Below, in pieces: positions 1-12,200 of a DNA stretch of 64,000 nt. This DNA is from Metellina segmentata (lineage: Eukaryota; Arthropoda; Arachnida; Araneae; Tetragnathidae), in the NCBI GenBank assembly GCA_947359465.1, contig OX375876.1, positions 87,264,184 through 87,328,183 of the forward strand. Direction: 5' to 3'. A program made the translations under genes and the position numbers. The notes beneath the pieces are model-generated. The model was not told where the DNA came from, did no database searches, and saw only the letters and a program-made list of their open reading frames with translations. How positions within the stretch are numbered: the stretch's first letter is position 1; each line of letters starts with the position of its first letter.

Positions 1-91
1 AATTAAAATTGAACACAAAAACTTAAATGTTTCAAGACTTTTAATTATTGATTCAGCACCCATTTTTGTTTCCGTGTTTCTGGTGTTACCT

Positions 92-1200
92 TCAATTACG
101 GCATTTAATGCGGTAATAAAGCTTTTGTAAGTCTTGTTTAAGAGGTCTAATAGCATTGGTACGACTTTCCCACCTTGTTTCACTTAACGGTTTTAAAGTT
201 AGACTTGTCACGTGTTTTTTTAGTACATCCCATCGATATGGGTACGCAGAAAAGTAATTATATACCTCTTGTACCATATAAAAAAAATCCAGAAATTTCA
301 CCACTGGAGCTGGCAGCGTCATTAACGACGATATTTAATGTGTGAGCCGCACATGCCACGTTTAATGCTCTAGGATTGATATTGAGAATCCGTTTCTGAA
401 GTCCTATATTTTCCCCTTTCATGTTCGATCCATTGTCGAAGCCATGATACCTTATATCTTTAACTTCGACCTGTAGACTAGGTAATAGCTTCTCTAATAG
501 AAAATTGCACAGACCTTCTCCAGTGGTATTAGTTACTGGAAAAAATCCTAGAAAAAATTCTAAAATATCTACCTTTCCATCAGTAGTGCTCACACATCTA
601 ATTACAAATGTTATTTGTTTTGTGTGGCTAATATCTGGTGTAGAGTCGATAATTAGTGTAATATTTGGCTTTTTTGCAATGCGTGTCATCTCATTACGAA
701 TTGATTACATACTAATTATTTCATTTTTGAAAATGCTGCCCTAAGTAGAGTGGAATACGTGTTTTGTTATTTTTGTATTTACTGACATTATTAAGGTGTT
801 CTGAATGCCAAATTTTGACTGGCTAAAAATTGTACTACAGCTATTATTCTTTCAATGATGGCGTCATCTGACCGTGGTTCAAAATTACGAGGTGTTGTCC
901 TCGGATCTTTCCCTTAAGGGACTGATCCCGGACCGTCGTCAATAGCCCGTTGTGTTGCTCTAGTACGACGTTAACTAAAATTACCAATTACCAATTACCT
1001 TTCAATGATGGCGCGCCATTACTTTTTCTCTCGACTGTAAACATTTTGTTGTTCCGCGTCAAAAGTACAATTTTTTTCCAAACGTCTTTATTTCGCATCA
1101 CAAAAATATGCCCCTTGGTTATTTTTTTTAGATAGAAATTTAAAATTTGGTATTCTTTTGTATTCCGTATTGCCGGCTCTGCCACGAATTTTGCTATCAA
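92..1200 (-). pseudogene. hAT transposase pseudogene, ZMYM1-type (DUF4371)
   Basis: Minus-strand reading frames give a broken hAT-family transposase-like protein of the kind found in ZMYM1 and DUF4371 proteins. Recognisable in order are: a segment ending SNGAPSLK (about 1013-1060), then after the inserted SINE the continuation ERIIAVVQFLASQNLAFR (about 790-850), then IRNEMTRIAKKPNITLIIDS followed by TPDISHTKQITF (about 590-690), FDNGSNMKG (about 415-440) and ACAAHTLN (about 335-360). A frame change near 300 leads to KPLSETRWESR (about 160-195). The DSTPD, D-NGSNM and SETRWESR blocks are typical of the RNase H-like catalytic region of this family. There are in-frame stops (for example near 705 and 785), at least one frameshift and the SINE insertion, so it cannot encode an active enzyme. 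It lies upstream of CTDSPL and is unrelated to it. Confidence 0.8.
864..998 (+). mobile_element. tRNA-derived SINE, copy 1 (5'-truncated), nested in the hAT remnant
   Basis: The body matches the two other long SINE copies nearby (block GTCATCTGACCGTGGTTC through GCTCTAGTACGACG). It ends in a short repeat tail, (AATTACC) about three times, at about 979-998. A perfect 15-bp direct repeat, CTTTCAATGATGGCG, flanks it at 849-863 and 999-1013. This is a target-site duplication and fixes both ends. The copy lacks the tRNA-like head, so it is 5'-truncated as expected for LINE-driven retroposition. Confidence 0.9.
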
Positions 1201-1471
1201 ATGAAGAATGTGTGTAAAGAGTAGACATTAATGGACAATGGAACAACACACTGTGCACTAACTTTCTATTTTTCTTAAACTATGCTATCGGGTAATCGGG
1301 ACTTATTTTGATTTTTCAATAACTATTTAAAATGTAGCATATTTATTCGACTTAATATAAGTTTTAAAAAATTTTGCTTGATTGATAGATCTATTTGCGG
1401 CCTACGGCCGCCCCTTGTTTTGGCCGCCCGCGTGCGGTTCACGCGCTGCACACCTGCTAGGATCGGCCCTG

Positions 1472-1647
1472 CTTAAGGGACTGATCGCTGCATCAGTATG
1501 ATCAGAAATGGATAGTCAGCGCAAGGTATCTAAAGATTTGAACCAATGGCGAGCTACATTAGTATATCATGAATCACTTTATTACTCTTTTCGTTTTAGC
1601 GTCAAGAAAAATACAAAATTTTCATTCGAACAGTTTCCATACTTAAC
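1472..1647. other. Unassigned spacer between hAT end and SINE copy 2
   Basis: No coding signal. The first 15 bases, CTTAAGGGACTGATC, equal part of the SINE body, so the hAT may have landed in an older SINE fragment; the match is too short to prove this. Confidence 0.3.
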
Positions 1648-1977
1648 GGTAATTGGTAATTTTGAATTAACGTCGTACTAGAGCAACACAACGGACTATT
1701 GACGACGGTCCGGGATCAGCCCCTTAAGGGAAAGATCCGAGGACAACACCTCGTAATTTTGAACCACGGTCAGATGACGAAGCAACATCTGAGCTGGCAC
1801 CCCACTCTCCAAACTTCCACACCAACCCAACGTGAGGACTTTCGGCCACGACAGATTTAAGGTGCACCAGCCGCCTCTACACCATACGTTTACAAACATC
1901 CATGCCCGGACCCGGATTTGAACCAGGAACCTTCCGATCTAGAGGCTAACACCTTAACCACTATACCGGTTGGTCGG
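1648..1977 (-). mobile_element. tRNA-derived SINE, copy 2 (near full length)
   Basis: The longest SINE copy, on the minus strand. It begins with a tRNA-like head at about 1977-1904: an A-box-like TATAGTGGTTAAGG (complement of 1953-1966) and a B-box GGTTCAAATCC (complement of 1914-1924), the internal promoter of RNA polymerase III genes. A body of about 230 bp shared with the other copies follows, then a tail containing AAAATTACCAATTACC. I could not find a clear TSD. It defines the family at about 320-330 bp. Small open frames inside SINE copies are not genes. Confidence 0.85.
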
Positions 1978-2142
1978 CTTGTGAAGCTAGAAAAGCAAAA
2001 ACTTATAATATCCTTGATATATGATAGCCTGATGAGTAACATCTGATTAATATTTGGAATAAAATTGGCTTTTTTTTCTTGATATGTGTGAATTAGACAG
2101 TTACTAATTAATATAAAATAACAGCAACTTTTCTTTATTAGT

Positions 2143-2219
2143 GTTAATGAATTCTTAACTTCAAAGAGAGAGCCTCTTATTAGGGTTAATGAATTCTTAA
2201 CTTCAAAGAGAGAGCCTCT
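2143..2219 (+). repeat. 42-bp tandem duplication abutting SINE copy 3
   Basis: Two direct units with period 42 beginning GTTAATGAATTCTTAAC; the second is cut at about 35 bases by the SINE junction. Each unit contains CAAAGAGAGAGC, the target sequence of the adjacent SINE insertion. Confidence 0.8.
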
Positions 2220-2521
2220 AGATCGGAAGGTTCCTGGTTCGAATCCGGGTCCGGGCATGGATGTTTGTAAGTGTATGGTGTAGAGGCGGCTGGTGCACCT
2301 TAAATCTGTCGTGGCCGAAAGTCCTCACGTTGGGTTGGCGTGGAAGTTTGGAGAGTGGGGTGCCAGCTCAGGTGTTGCTTCGTCATCTGACCGTGGTTCA
2401 AAATTACGAGGTGTTGTCCTCGGATCTTTCCCTTAAGGGACTGATCCCGGACCGTCGTCAATAGCCCGTTGTGTTGCTCTAGTACGACGTAAAAAAAAAA
2501 TAATAAATAAAAAATAAAAAC
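2216..2521 (+). mobile_element. tRNA-derived SINE, copy 3 (5'-truncated, A-rich tail)
   Basis: Plus-strand copy starting inside the tRNA-like head. It keeps a canonical B-box GGTTCGAATCC at 2236-2246 but lacks the A-box. The body runs to 2490 and is followed by an A-rich tail, about 30 bases of A with scattered T, rather than the AATTACC repeats of copies 1 and 2. The 12-bp CAAAGAGAGAGC at 2204-2215 recurs at 2522-2533, a perfect TSD. Without an A-box it is unlikely to be transcribed by RNA polymerase III. Confidence 0.88.
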
Positions 2522-3023
2522 CAAAGAGAGAGCAATGATGCATGTTCCTTATACTTTCCTTTTGCCTTTTCAGCAAGCAATTAAGATTACCATGAAGTAG
2601 GAAACTCTTCTGCAATTAAAATTAATTTATTGACTCCTCTCTCAAACAATTTTTTATTTCACAAACAATAAAAACATTTTCGTAATAAATAAAAAAAAAA
2701 AAGGTGATTTTCTTGTTTATCTTTTTATTTTTCATAAGAGGGGTGATTAAAAAATATTTTTGAACGGGTTTATAAAATGCAGTTTTCAAATTGAGAATAT
2801 GATAGGTAACGAAGAAAAACTTGCTTTTCAAACAAATGCGAACATTCCGAAAACTAACGAAGGAACAACCTGTTCAAGGAATTTTAATCAATCTGCAGCA
2901 AGTTCTGCTGAGTACAGAAGGGGGAAAGTGCATAAATCTCATTCTCTGACAAGTTATAAGATCAGAAAGCGATTCTTTCCCTATCCCATCCAACATCTTA
3001 AGGGTCACATGGAGGATTTCGTT

Positions 3024-3034
3024 TGCGCATGCGC
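3024..3034. promoter_or_regulatory. NRF-1-like palindromic site upstream of the CTDSPL start
   Basis: TGCGCATGCGC fits the NRF-1 (Drosophila EWG) consensus. It lies about 140 bp before the CTDSPL start codon in a short CpG-bearing stretch of otherwise AT-rich DNA. The position is consistent with a TATA-less promoter; the function is inferred. Confidence 0.45.
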
Positions 3035-3175
3035 CGTTTAAATTAATCATATGGAGTTTCCATGATGTGAGCGCCATTGCTAGCATCTCCGATAATTTTT
3101 GGCTATTTTATGGTGTTTTAGTTGAAGCTGTTTGGATACAAATCCATCGAGACGGCTTCAAGAAAGGGAGGCTAA

Positions 3176-3248
3176 ATGGACAGTACGTCCATTATTACCC
3201 AAGCAAGCAGGGAAGAGGAACAACTTACAAGTTTTCCTCCGGACAGAG
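3176..3248 (+). CDS. CTDSPL: CTDSPL coding exon 1
   Basis: Begins ATGGACAGTACGTCC and encodes [16 protein letters not shown], then LTSFPPDR plus one base. Donor is GTTAGT at 3249. The single overhanging G joins CT of exon 2 to make Ala25, giving an uninterrupted frame into KKPRHKGL. The IITQ motif and the phase match support this distant exon. Confidence 0.85.
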
Positions 3249-6200
3249 GTTAGTACACATCCAAAATGGCGCCTTTGCTGCGTTGCGATTTTTAAAAAAT
3301 GAAAATGTTTCTGCCATATGCATTAAATTTTGCTGACTCTCTATCCTCATGGTAAATAGTGGATGCTGGATCGGCTTGTGCAATGCTTAAAATCGAGATA
3401 GAGCGAATGCATATGGTCATGTCAACTTAGTGCATTGCTTATGTTTGCGCGCAGGTTCCAGATTGCGTTTTGACAACAAACAGACGCCTTAATATTGACT
3501 GTATCAATTAGGCTTAGGGCATGGGAGTAAATGAAGGATTGAATGGGTTGTTGATTTAAAACTCTTCTCACTGCTTGATACTATCTGAAACTGAATTTTA
3601 TAGTTATTTCGTTCAGATTGCTAAAATGCACGTTTTATCTTTAAAATATTGACAATCTAAATGTCCTTGGAATTTCTCCTTTTAATTGCAATTTGTGTTG
3701 GAAACTTTCATATAAAATGTATAATTTTCCATTCGGGTTTTTATTTGACGTACTTGACATGATCTTGTACTTTCTGACAATTAGTTCCTGTAATTCTTTT
3801 TAAATTTAGAGTAAGGAATCTGAAATTTAAACTTTTATTAGGCATACTAAATTTATCTAAGTTTCCTATTATATTATTTAGTGATCTTGTTTTAAAACGG
3901 AGAGGAGAACTGGGTACATAAGATGAAAAATGTTCAACTCTGGTAAGAATTTAATAGGCGTAATTATCGAAGCCATGTTTGTTATGTTAGATCAGATGAC
4001 AGCCGACATTCATTTAACCTAATACCCTTCCCTTATTGAACTTTCAAGTTCAATTTATTCAAATCGTAAGAACTATCTTTAACATAGGTTGCACGTTTTT
4101 TCAATTGTATAATTAGTTAGCAAGTAATACAATTGCATAAACTTTATTTTAAGCATGTAATACAATTACATGCTTATTATTAAGTTTAATTTTCTCATGA
4201 TTATGCTTTCTTCGTATTTTCTCAACTGATAGGATTGACATGATCAAAAGAAAAGCCCCCTTTTTTTTATTTATTCCAGTAGCTGTTCTATGTAGAACAC
4301 TGTTTACTGCTATCCAGTTGGGGAGGAATTTATATTCTCCATTTAGGAAAGCAATCTTCTTGATTTTATGGTGTACTAAAATTACCTGGCATTGCTTGGG
4401 TTTAATAAGTTGTATGTTGATTGAAAGTAATTCTGGTGAAAATTAAGTGACTAATGAAGTGAAAGTTATAAAATTGGAGAATGAAACCTTAATTTTAACA
4501 AATAGTGAAATAATACTTTTCTGAATGAAACAAATACCAGACGCCTAACTTATTGGGAAGCCAGATGGCAAATGACACTTATACTCTCGATTACTGATAT
4601 TCTCAAGTGCTGAGAAATAACTTTGTTGTAGAAAAGTGCACATAATCGTAGAAAATGCAAGTATAGAAAAAAATAAGTGGGTGGCAAATACTTAAATTCC
4701 ATTTTTATAGCTTCTACTATTTACTTTGGATATAATATGTATACTTGCTTTTTCTGTCCTATAATCTATATCGCATACATCACACTATGGTATGACTAAA
4801 CTACTTAAAGTGAAAATAAAAACAGCCCTTCTGCTATAACAAAAGTCAGTTTTTAAGTGATTGTGTTCAAGTTCATTACTTGTAAAACTAACTAACTTTC
4901 AGCGTGTTATTGCAGCCAGTTTTCCTATCAATATTTTTTTACTTGTAGCTTTCTTGCACCAGGAATGTGATATTTTTGAATTCCATCATCATTATGCGAA
5001 AGGCTGACAAATCATTGATACAATTTTCATGATCAATATCTTTTCAAATACTTTATTTCTCTTGAAAATTCCATTCTGTTTGTGAAAGAACAGCTTGTTT
5101 TAAAATTAAATGTCTTCAGTATGGACAAAACAAAGTTAATTCATTGCAATTAAAAAAGAAAACAATTTTTCAGTGTTTTAAAACTTTTATTATGAGACTT
5201 TTGAAAATTGTAAGTTAAAGGGACAGAAGATTGGGTTGTTTACTTTAAAATTGAAGCTATTGTTACCTAATTTTACTTTTGAACATTTCTTAAAAGCATT
5301 GATTTTCCTTTTAAAAATGCAAAAACCTTTTTTTCTTTTTTGAAATTGTAATCATGTTTTATAAAAATTTGCTTTTTTTCAACTGGCACGCAGTTTTAAA
5401 TTGATTATTTTTGGAAATTTCTGTGTCAATTCTCAGAAAGGGTAGGGTATCTTAAACTGCATCTATTTTTAAATGATAGATGTTGTTTCTTGACCTTAAA
5501 AAACAGCTTTCAGAAAACTCCCCAATAATATAATTGGACACTTGGAAAATAAAATGTGTTTAACTGATTTTAATTGACATGTATAAATGGAAACCTACAT
5601 GAAAATTAAAAAAAATTCTGAATTAAAGCATGATTGTGTCTTATTTTAATGTCAACTGTCATTTTAAACTAAGACATTAGTGTTACATTTAAAAAAGGTT
5701 GTTTTGTACTCTTTTTTTTTTTTTTATAAGACGGAATTCTACAAATCGTGTTTTAAATCCATGACTTACGAAGAGGCTACCTGTATTGCAATACAAGCAA
5801 GTTTATTCATATAAAATAACAGCTTTTTCAAATGAATTTCATCGATCTGTTTTAATACCATACAAATTGCTATGACATCTGTCAAAATGTGTAGATTAGC
5901 TGCCAACAGCTTTGTTGCAATAGAATAATTTACAGTGAACACCAGAGCCACCCATCTCAAACCTGTCAGAGAACCAGCAGTGTATCTATGTATCCAATGG
6001 CAACACTTTTACATACTATCATCGTTTGCAACGTTTTTCGCATAGGTACTTGTTTCCTTGCAATATGTAAGAAAGGCAAAATTAAAATTTCTTAATTATA
6101 ATTGTTTGGAAAAATTGTTTTTCTGGTAATAGTGGTAAATAAGGTCATTCCTATGGGGATTTTGAATTGTTTTTAGTTCAGATGTAATGTTCTCTAATAA

Positions 6201-9200
6201 TATTTTTGAGAACTAGGGGGCTCCGCCCCCTGCTCGCTTATGCTCGCCAATCCCTTGTTCCCTGTGCAATTTTAAGTAAACCAAGTTAATCTCCTAACTT
6301 TACGATCTGTACTTCGAACTTTCTCGGTAAACCGTCTGAGAACAGAGTGAAAAAAGCAAGCCCTTTTCCTCGCCAAATAAAAAAAATCGTTTTTATTGCA
6401 ATTGTTGCTACGATAAATTTGATATCTGGCAAACCCAAAAGTCAAAAATACAACCCTCCTATGCGTGAGGAACATGCTCTGCGAAATAAAAAATACAAAA
6501 TTTGTGTGACCAACATTTGATGACATCGAATTTATTTATAAACCAATTTTTAAAAAATAACTGTACCAAAAGAAAGAGTATATTTTGAGGTATATTGCGA
6601 TATTTTCAAAATTAAAAACTAATAGTAATAATAATAGATATGACAGTTTTAGTTTTGTATAGGAAATTACGATCTGAAAGTTCCGAAAATTGTATGACCA
6701 ACTTTTGATTGCATTGACTTTATTTATTAACCAATTAAAAAAAATTATTGTACCATAAGAGAACGTAAGACCACGTACAATGTAAGGTATTCAGTGATGA
6801 AAATATGCTTATTATTTTGCATAGCTTCCTCATCTTTCCCTTTCTTTTCCCCATACACATTATTAGGCATGGAGTTCATTATTGATGGCATGATGGTGCC
6901 TCACCACGTTGCTCCTAAGAATGGGGGACTGATCGTGTTTTTTCTATTCGCTATTTTACTTCATGTTCGATACAGGATCTCTGGTACGGGCCAGTGTCAT
7001 ACAGCACATTTGTAACAACTGGCAATGGTTTCAAGAGTTCACTATGATGCAGTGGTGTAACATGTACAGAATCATGTTCATGGTTGAGTACCAGGTTTTC
7101 CAGAACTTCCGCACCACTTACACCACTCACTCTGATATTAGGGCTGCTCATGCAATACCTATACCAGGGGTGGCCAACCTGTGGCGCATGCGCCAAAAGT
7201 GGTGCATCGGTTGATTACAAGTGGCGCATTGTATCCTTGCTCCTACTTATTCGTTTAAAGTAGGCGCCATAACTGAATCCATCTGCATATTTTCAACACC
7301 AGAGTGCTCTCAGTTCAATTGTTCAGAAATTGCTAAGCACTGTCTCCAAATATTTGCACAACTTCTTGGTAATAAAGGCATTGAAATGAAAGCAGACGAA
7401 ATTGTTACGAGACCTATCGAGGAACTCTTTCAGGATGAATCTCGGCAACGGGAAGACCTTGTCCATTCTTTTCTCTAGCTTTGAATGAATCAACGGACAT
7501 ATGTGATATAGCCCAGTTAAGAATTTTTATAAAAGGAATTGATGATAATTTTAATATCTTTGAAGAACTTGCCAGTTTGGAGTCATTGCATAGTAAAACA
7601 AGAGGATTAGAAAAACTTAAAAAAATCAAATCATGCCTAGAAAACCGAAAATTAGATCATAGTAAACTCATCAGTGTGTGTACTGACAGAGCGCCGTTCA
7701 TGATAGGTAAAGTTAATGGCGCTTCAACTTTGCTTGAAAGTTTTTTTAATTGTCCCGTATCGAGAAACTAATACATTATTGGTGTATAATTCACTGCATT
7801 ATACACCAAGAGGCACAATGTGGAAAAACTTTAAAAATGCAGTATGTTATGTTACTGGTTGTGAAATGTGTGAATAAAATTAGAGCAAGAGCATCAAACA
7901 GACGAGAATTCAGAGAATATTGTGAATTGTTGGATTTTGAATATGATGAAAATACTCTTCATTGTGAGGTGCACTGGCTGTGTTGTTCTGAGTAGATTTT
8001 GGAAATTTTAAAATGCTGTTAGTAATTTTTTAGAACTGGAAAATTAGTTGAGGTTACTTGCCATCTCATTGATCTAAATTTGAAACTACAAGGCAAGAAT
8101 AAATAGTTTACTCGCTTAGCAACTAGCATCAATTCATTTAAAATTAAACCAAAAATGTTCTTCTCTCAGTTAGAAAATCATGATTTAAGTCAATTTCCGC
8201 ACTTGAAAAAGCAGAGTGAATATGCAGCAAATAATAGCAATTTGACCAAACATATTGAAAAAAAATCAAGTTTTTCCAAGGGTCATTTCGTTTTTATAAT
8301 TTGGCTAGAGAAGAAAACTGCATGCTCGCATTTATAAATTTATTTGCACTTGGTGAACAAAACGTAATGAAGATGCCTAGTAACATACAAATGGAACTTA
8401 TTGATTTAAAAACAAATGAATTTTGGAAAAGAAATTTGAGTTTATTCAGATCAAAATGCTTCTGACATGATTAATTTCTAGCGTTCATTACCCTGTAAGC
8501 ATTTCCCCGGACTAAGAAAATTTTCAAAATATTATAAATGTAGTTTAGGAACAACATACAGATGTGATTAAACATTTTCATCCATGAAATTTATTAAAAG
8601 GAAAACGAGGTCTTGAATGACTGATTCAAATTTAAAGAATTCTCTGCCGCTCTCAGTAACAAATTGAATATCAAACATTGAGACTAGCAAAATCCAAATA
8701 GGCTCAAAAGTCTCATTAATATTTAGTAAAATTTATGTGCTTTAATAGATATTGTTGTTTTACTAATTTATTAATAATGTTAATAATGTATTTATAATAA
8801 TATATTTATTAATAATGTAATTATAATAAGTAAATTATTTAATGTTAATTATGTCTAAAAATATACTTTTATTAAAGAGGTTATTAAGGATATGTCAGGA
8901 ATATGAACGTAAGAAGGTAGAAAAGGTGCTTGCGCTGTATGGCGCATCTGAACTCGGGAATGAAAAAATTGACGCTTCGTATGTAAAAGGTTGGCTACCC
9001 CTGACCTATACCCTTACCATCTGATGGATATAAACTGCTACAAATTACTAAATATGCTTTTCCTAAGGATGAAGAAAAAAGAACTAAAATATTATTTACT
9101 CTTTGCAATTTGCTGATATTTATGTTTTAATCTAAATTACGCTCACTTTTTAATTTTACCTGTTCTATGAAATAGCTTTGATTTCTGCACCAGGTATAGT

Positions 9201-12200
9201 GCTTATTTTTGTAGTCAGCTGTTGTATTTTTATTTCCATTACACACATAAGGTCTAGTTCAACTCAGAACCACTGGGGTCTCAGTGGATTTACCCTCTGC
9301 GCTAGTAACTCGTGAGCTGTAGGTGACAGGTTTGTTCCTGCTCCTTATTCTGGGTGTATTTCTCTTTTCTATGTCTGTAAAACCCACATCTGTATGACTT
9401 TTAAGCCCTGTTTAGTACTAACCAGTTGCACTTAACACTTTTAAGGTGAGAGTAGAAGTTCACACTAGTTGGGAGTGTGAAGCCAGCATTTAGTGGTTAT
9501 TGTGCAGTGATATCAGTTCACGATTAGCCTCCATCTAAAATTGAAACACGTTTCTAAACATTATTCAAATGTTATTATGAAATCATTAATAGAAGAGCTA
9601 AAAAAAGAAATGAGAGGTAAATGCATATAGATGAAAAATTGGTTGCTGAGAAGGGATCTTTTTTGCCTCCAAAACCTTGTATTTCATTGCATCCACAACT
9701 TTTTTCCATGAGTTTGTACGTCGAAGATTTTGTATTGCAAAGACACTTATGGCATTTGAACTCTTGAATCAAGTTTGTGATTTCTGAACTCGACTTTTCG
9801 GCCATTTTCACACAAGAAACCAGGTATTAAAGGACACAGTAGTAGATGACCTCGCGTCTCCTTGACTAAGCACTAAACTCTTAACTGAGCCATTCACATG
9901 GGCAAGTGAATGCTGAAAGTAGTGGGGAGAAGTAGTTAAGTGCCTACTTGTTATGAGTAAAATAGGATCCACTTCTACTCACTCGCATTTTTACTAACGC
10001 TTAGTACTAATACTTTGGGTTTACATGTCCTGATATTAGTGCTAGTTGTTAGTACTAATGATTAGCACTACGCTCGTGTAAACAAGGCATTAATGTTGTC
10101 AGTCGTGTTAGCTCCTGGGGTTCGGGAAATGATTGAGGAGGCATCAGAACCATGATAAGGCATGTAGATTCATGTAAGTCAGAAACATGATGCCCGTAGA
10201 AGTAAGACAAATGCATATGTAGAAATTTCACACCCCAGCTCTACAAGTTTAAGCCAGACCTGGCTATAAAAGGTTGGGTGATTAGATAGATTAAAGATAA
10301 GGCCCTATCTGTCCCAATTTTAAAGACAAAGGGGTTCAAGTAAGAAAGACCTGAAGGACACCTAACTCTCTGGCTATACATATGCTGCACAACTTACCAA
10401 CCTGCAATGGGCATGCGATGTCTAATATTCATTTTCATGACGACCAAGTGAAAATTGACTCTAATTACTGTTGAGACCCCAAGCCAAAAATTGTTCAGGA
10501 TCTTCCCCAAATCCGTAGTGACCAGCTAGGTCAAGTGTTGGGACTGCTTCCCAGCTAAGAAGCAACGTGTTTGCAGCTACCTGTCCTAATGGGAACTCAA
10601 ATCAGTAATTTCATGTTACCCTTCAAGTGTCAGAAGCACCCTAGTGTAAAACCACTCACTGAAAGGTCAATTATGTAAATTGAAATAACTGTGCCCATGC
10701 TGATCATTTGTCTTGTAAAAAATTTACACAAATTGTTAGGTTTATTAAACTGTTTCATTACAGGATATAGTAATGGTGTGGGTAGAGATTTAAAATTCTT
10801 GTGAATAATCTTTAACTTGGGAATAATTGAGAATTTCTGTTTCTAAATGTATAAAACAAGTCATTGGGGCAGTATTGCCAACTCAGGAGACTGCAAAACC
10901 TTCTAATTCCCCAAAAATAAGCACATTTTTAAACCCAAAACTACTAGATTCTGAATTTTGTAAAAAATATGCAGAAGCAAATTATTTGATTTTCTTCATA
11001 GAATTTGTAAATTTTAACTTTTTATTTTTTGTTTATTGGATAGAAAAGCCATAAAATGAGTAAAAAATTGCTAGATTTTTACTTTTACAAATCTAATACT
11101 GAATATTCTTTAACCTGAGGATGAAAAATCTCCAAAACAGTAATTATTAAAATTAATACGATTAGTTTTATGTAATACTAGTAGGCCAGCAGGGTCACAG
11201 TTCTTTTCGTGGCCTTAATTGATACTGAAAACTTTAAAAAGAAAAAACAATAATTTTTTAAGAATGAGTCTGCCTGACATGACGCGGGCATGTCGAAAAT
11301 TCACATAAAACTCGGACTACCTGAGGTATGGATCTGGTGTAAAATTTTCCATAGATTTCAAATCCATTGAAATTTTTACTCATATCTTTAACAATCATGA
11401 AGCCAAATTCGTATTGCAAAAATATAAAAGTTACAATTGGAAAATGATTTATTTAAAGAAAATCACATGTAAGGTATTGATCTGGTGTAAAATGTTTTGC
11501 AGGTTTCAAATCCATTGAAATTTTCACACTGTCTTCAACGATTGCAAAGATAAAAACTTGGACTAAAAAATAAATAAATGCCAGTCAAAATTTTTATTTG
11601 TTTTGTTTTGCTGGAGTCGTTTGTGCTCAAGAAATGAAAGGAAAATAATAAATGTAAAATCTGATCTTTTCACACTGTTGCCAATAAATTTATTAAAAAA
11701 TGTTCTAGATTAAATTTTAAAATTCAGGCTTCACCCCAAATTTGCATAAAATTAGGACTACAATAGGGTTGTCAGAAGATGAATATCAGAAAAGAGAACA
11801 TTCAGTAAAATTATTTTGGAAAAAAAAGGACAAAAAAGACGGGACAAGTGAAAATCCAGAGAAGTTTTTGATTTACTTCCAAATGAGTGATCGATCATTT
11901 GAAAAGCTTGCGGGAAAAATTACTTACAAGATTATGCCTAAAATTACATTGATGAGACTATACCTCCTACACAGTTCTATATAGAAATGTACAGCCTGTT
12001 TAGAATTTCGATTAATAAATGAACTGCAACCAATATTATATTCTTTTAATATTATATAATTTAACAATGGGCAGAACTAATAGAAATACAGACAAACAAC
12101 ACAAGTAAATAATACACAAACACATAATTATAACTCACCGAATTCTGCACAGCAATCATTGTGCTTTTTCTTTAAGCTTACAAACTAATTTCTAGGATTC

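Larger units (their letters stand above)
1..1471 (-). mobile_element. hAT DNA transposon remnant (ZMYM1/DUF4371-like), 5' end in window
   Basis: A decayed hAT transposon read on the minus strand and running off the left edge. Its coding remnant is described separately. The right boundary is placed at 1471, where the minus strand begins CAGGGCCGATCCTAGC, a hAT-type terminus, followed inward by a GC-rich subterminal stretch (about 1395-1470) unlike the AT-rich surroundings. The other terminus and the TSD are outside the window. A SINE sits inside it at 864-998. The family call rests on the protein remnant; the exact boundary is an inference from one end only. Confidence 0.6.

Noticed and set aside
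1904..1977. Functional tRNA gene
   Set aside because: A- and B-boxes are present, but the head is joined to a shared SINE body, is repeated in other copies, and does not fold into a convincing full cloverleaf.
2760..3336. Open frames of 93 and 89 codons near the CTDSPL start
   Set aside because: They overlap the promoter, 5' UTR and exon 1 in a different frame from the conserved MDSTSIITQ; no homology.
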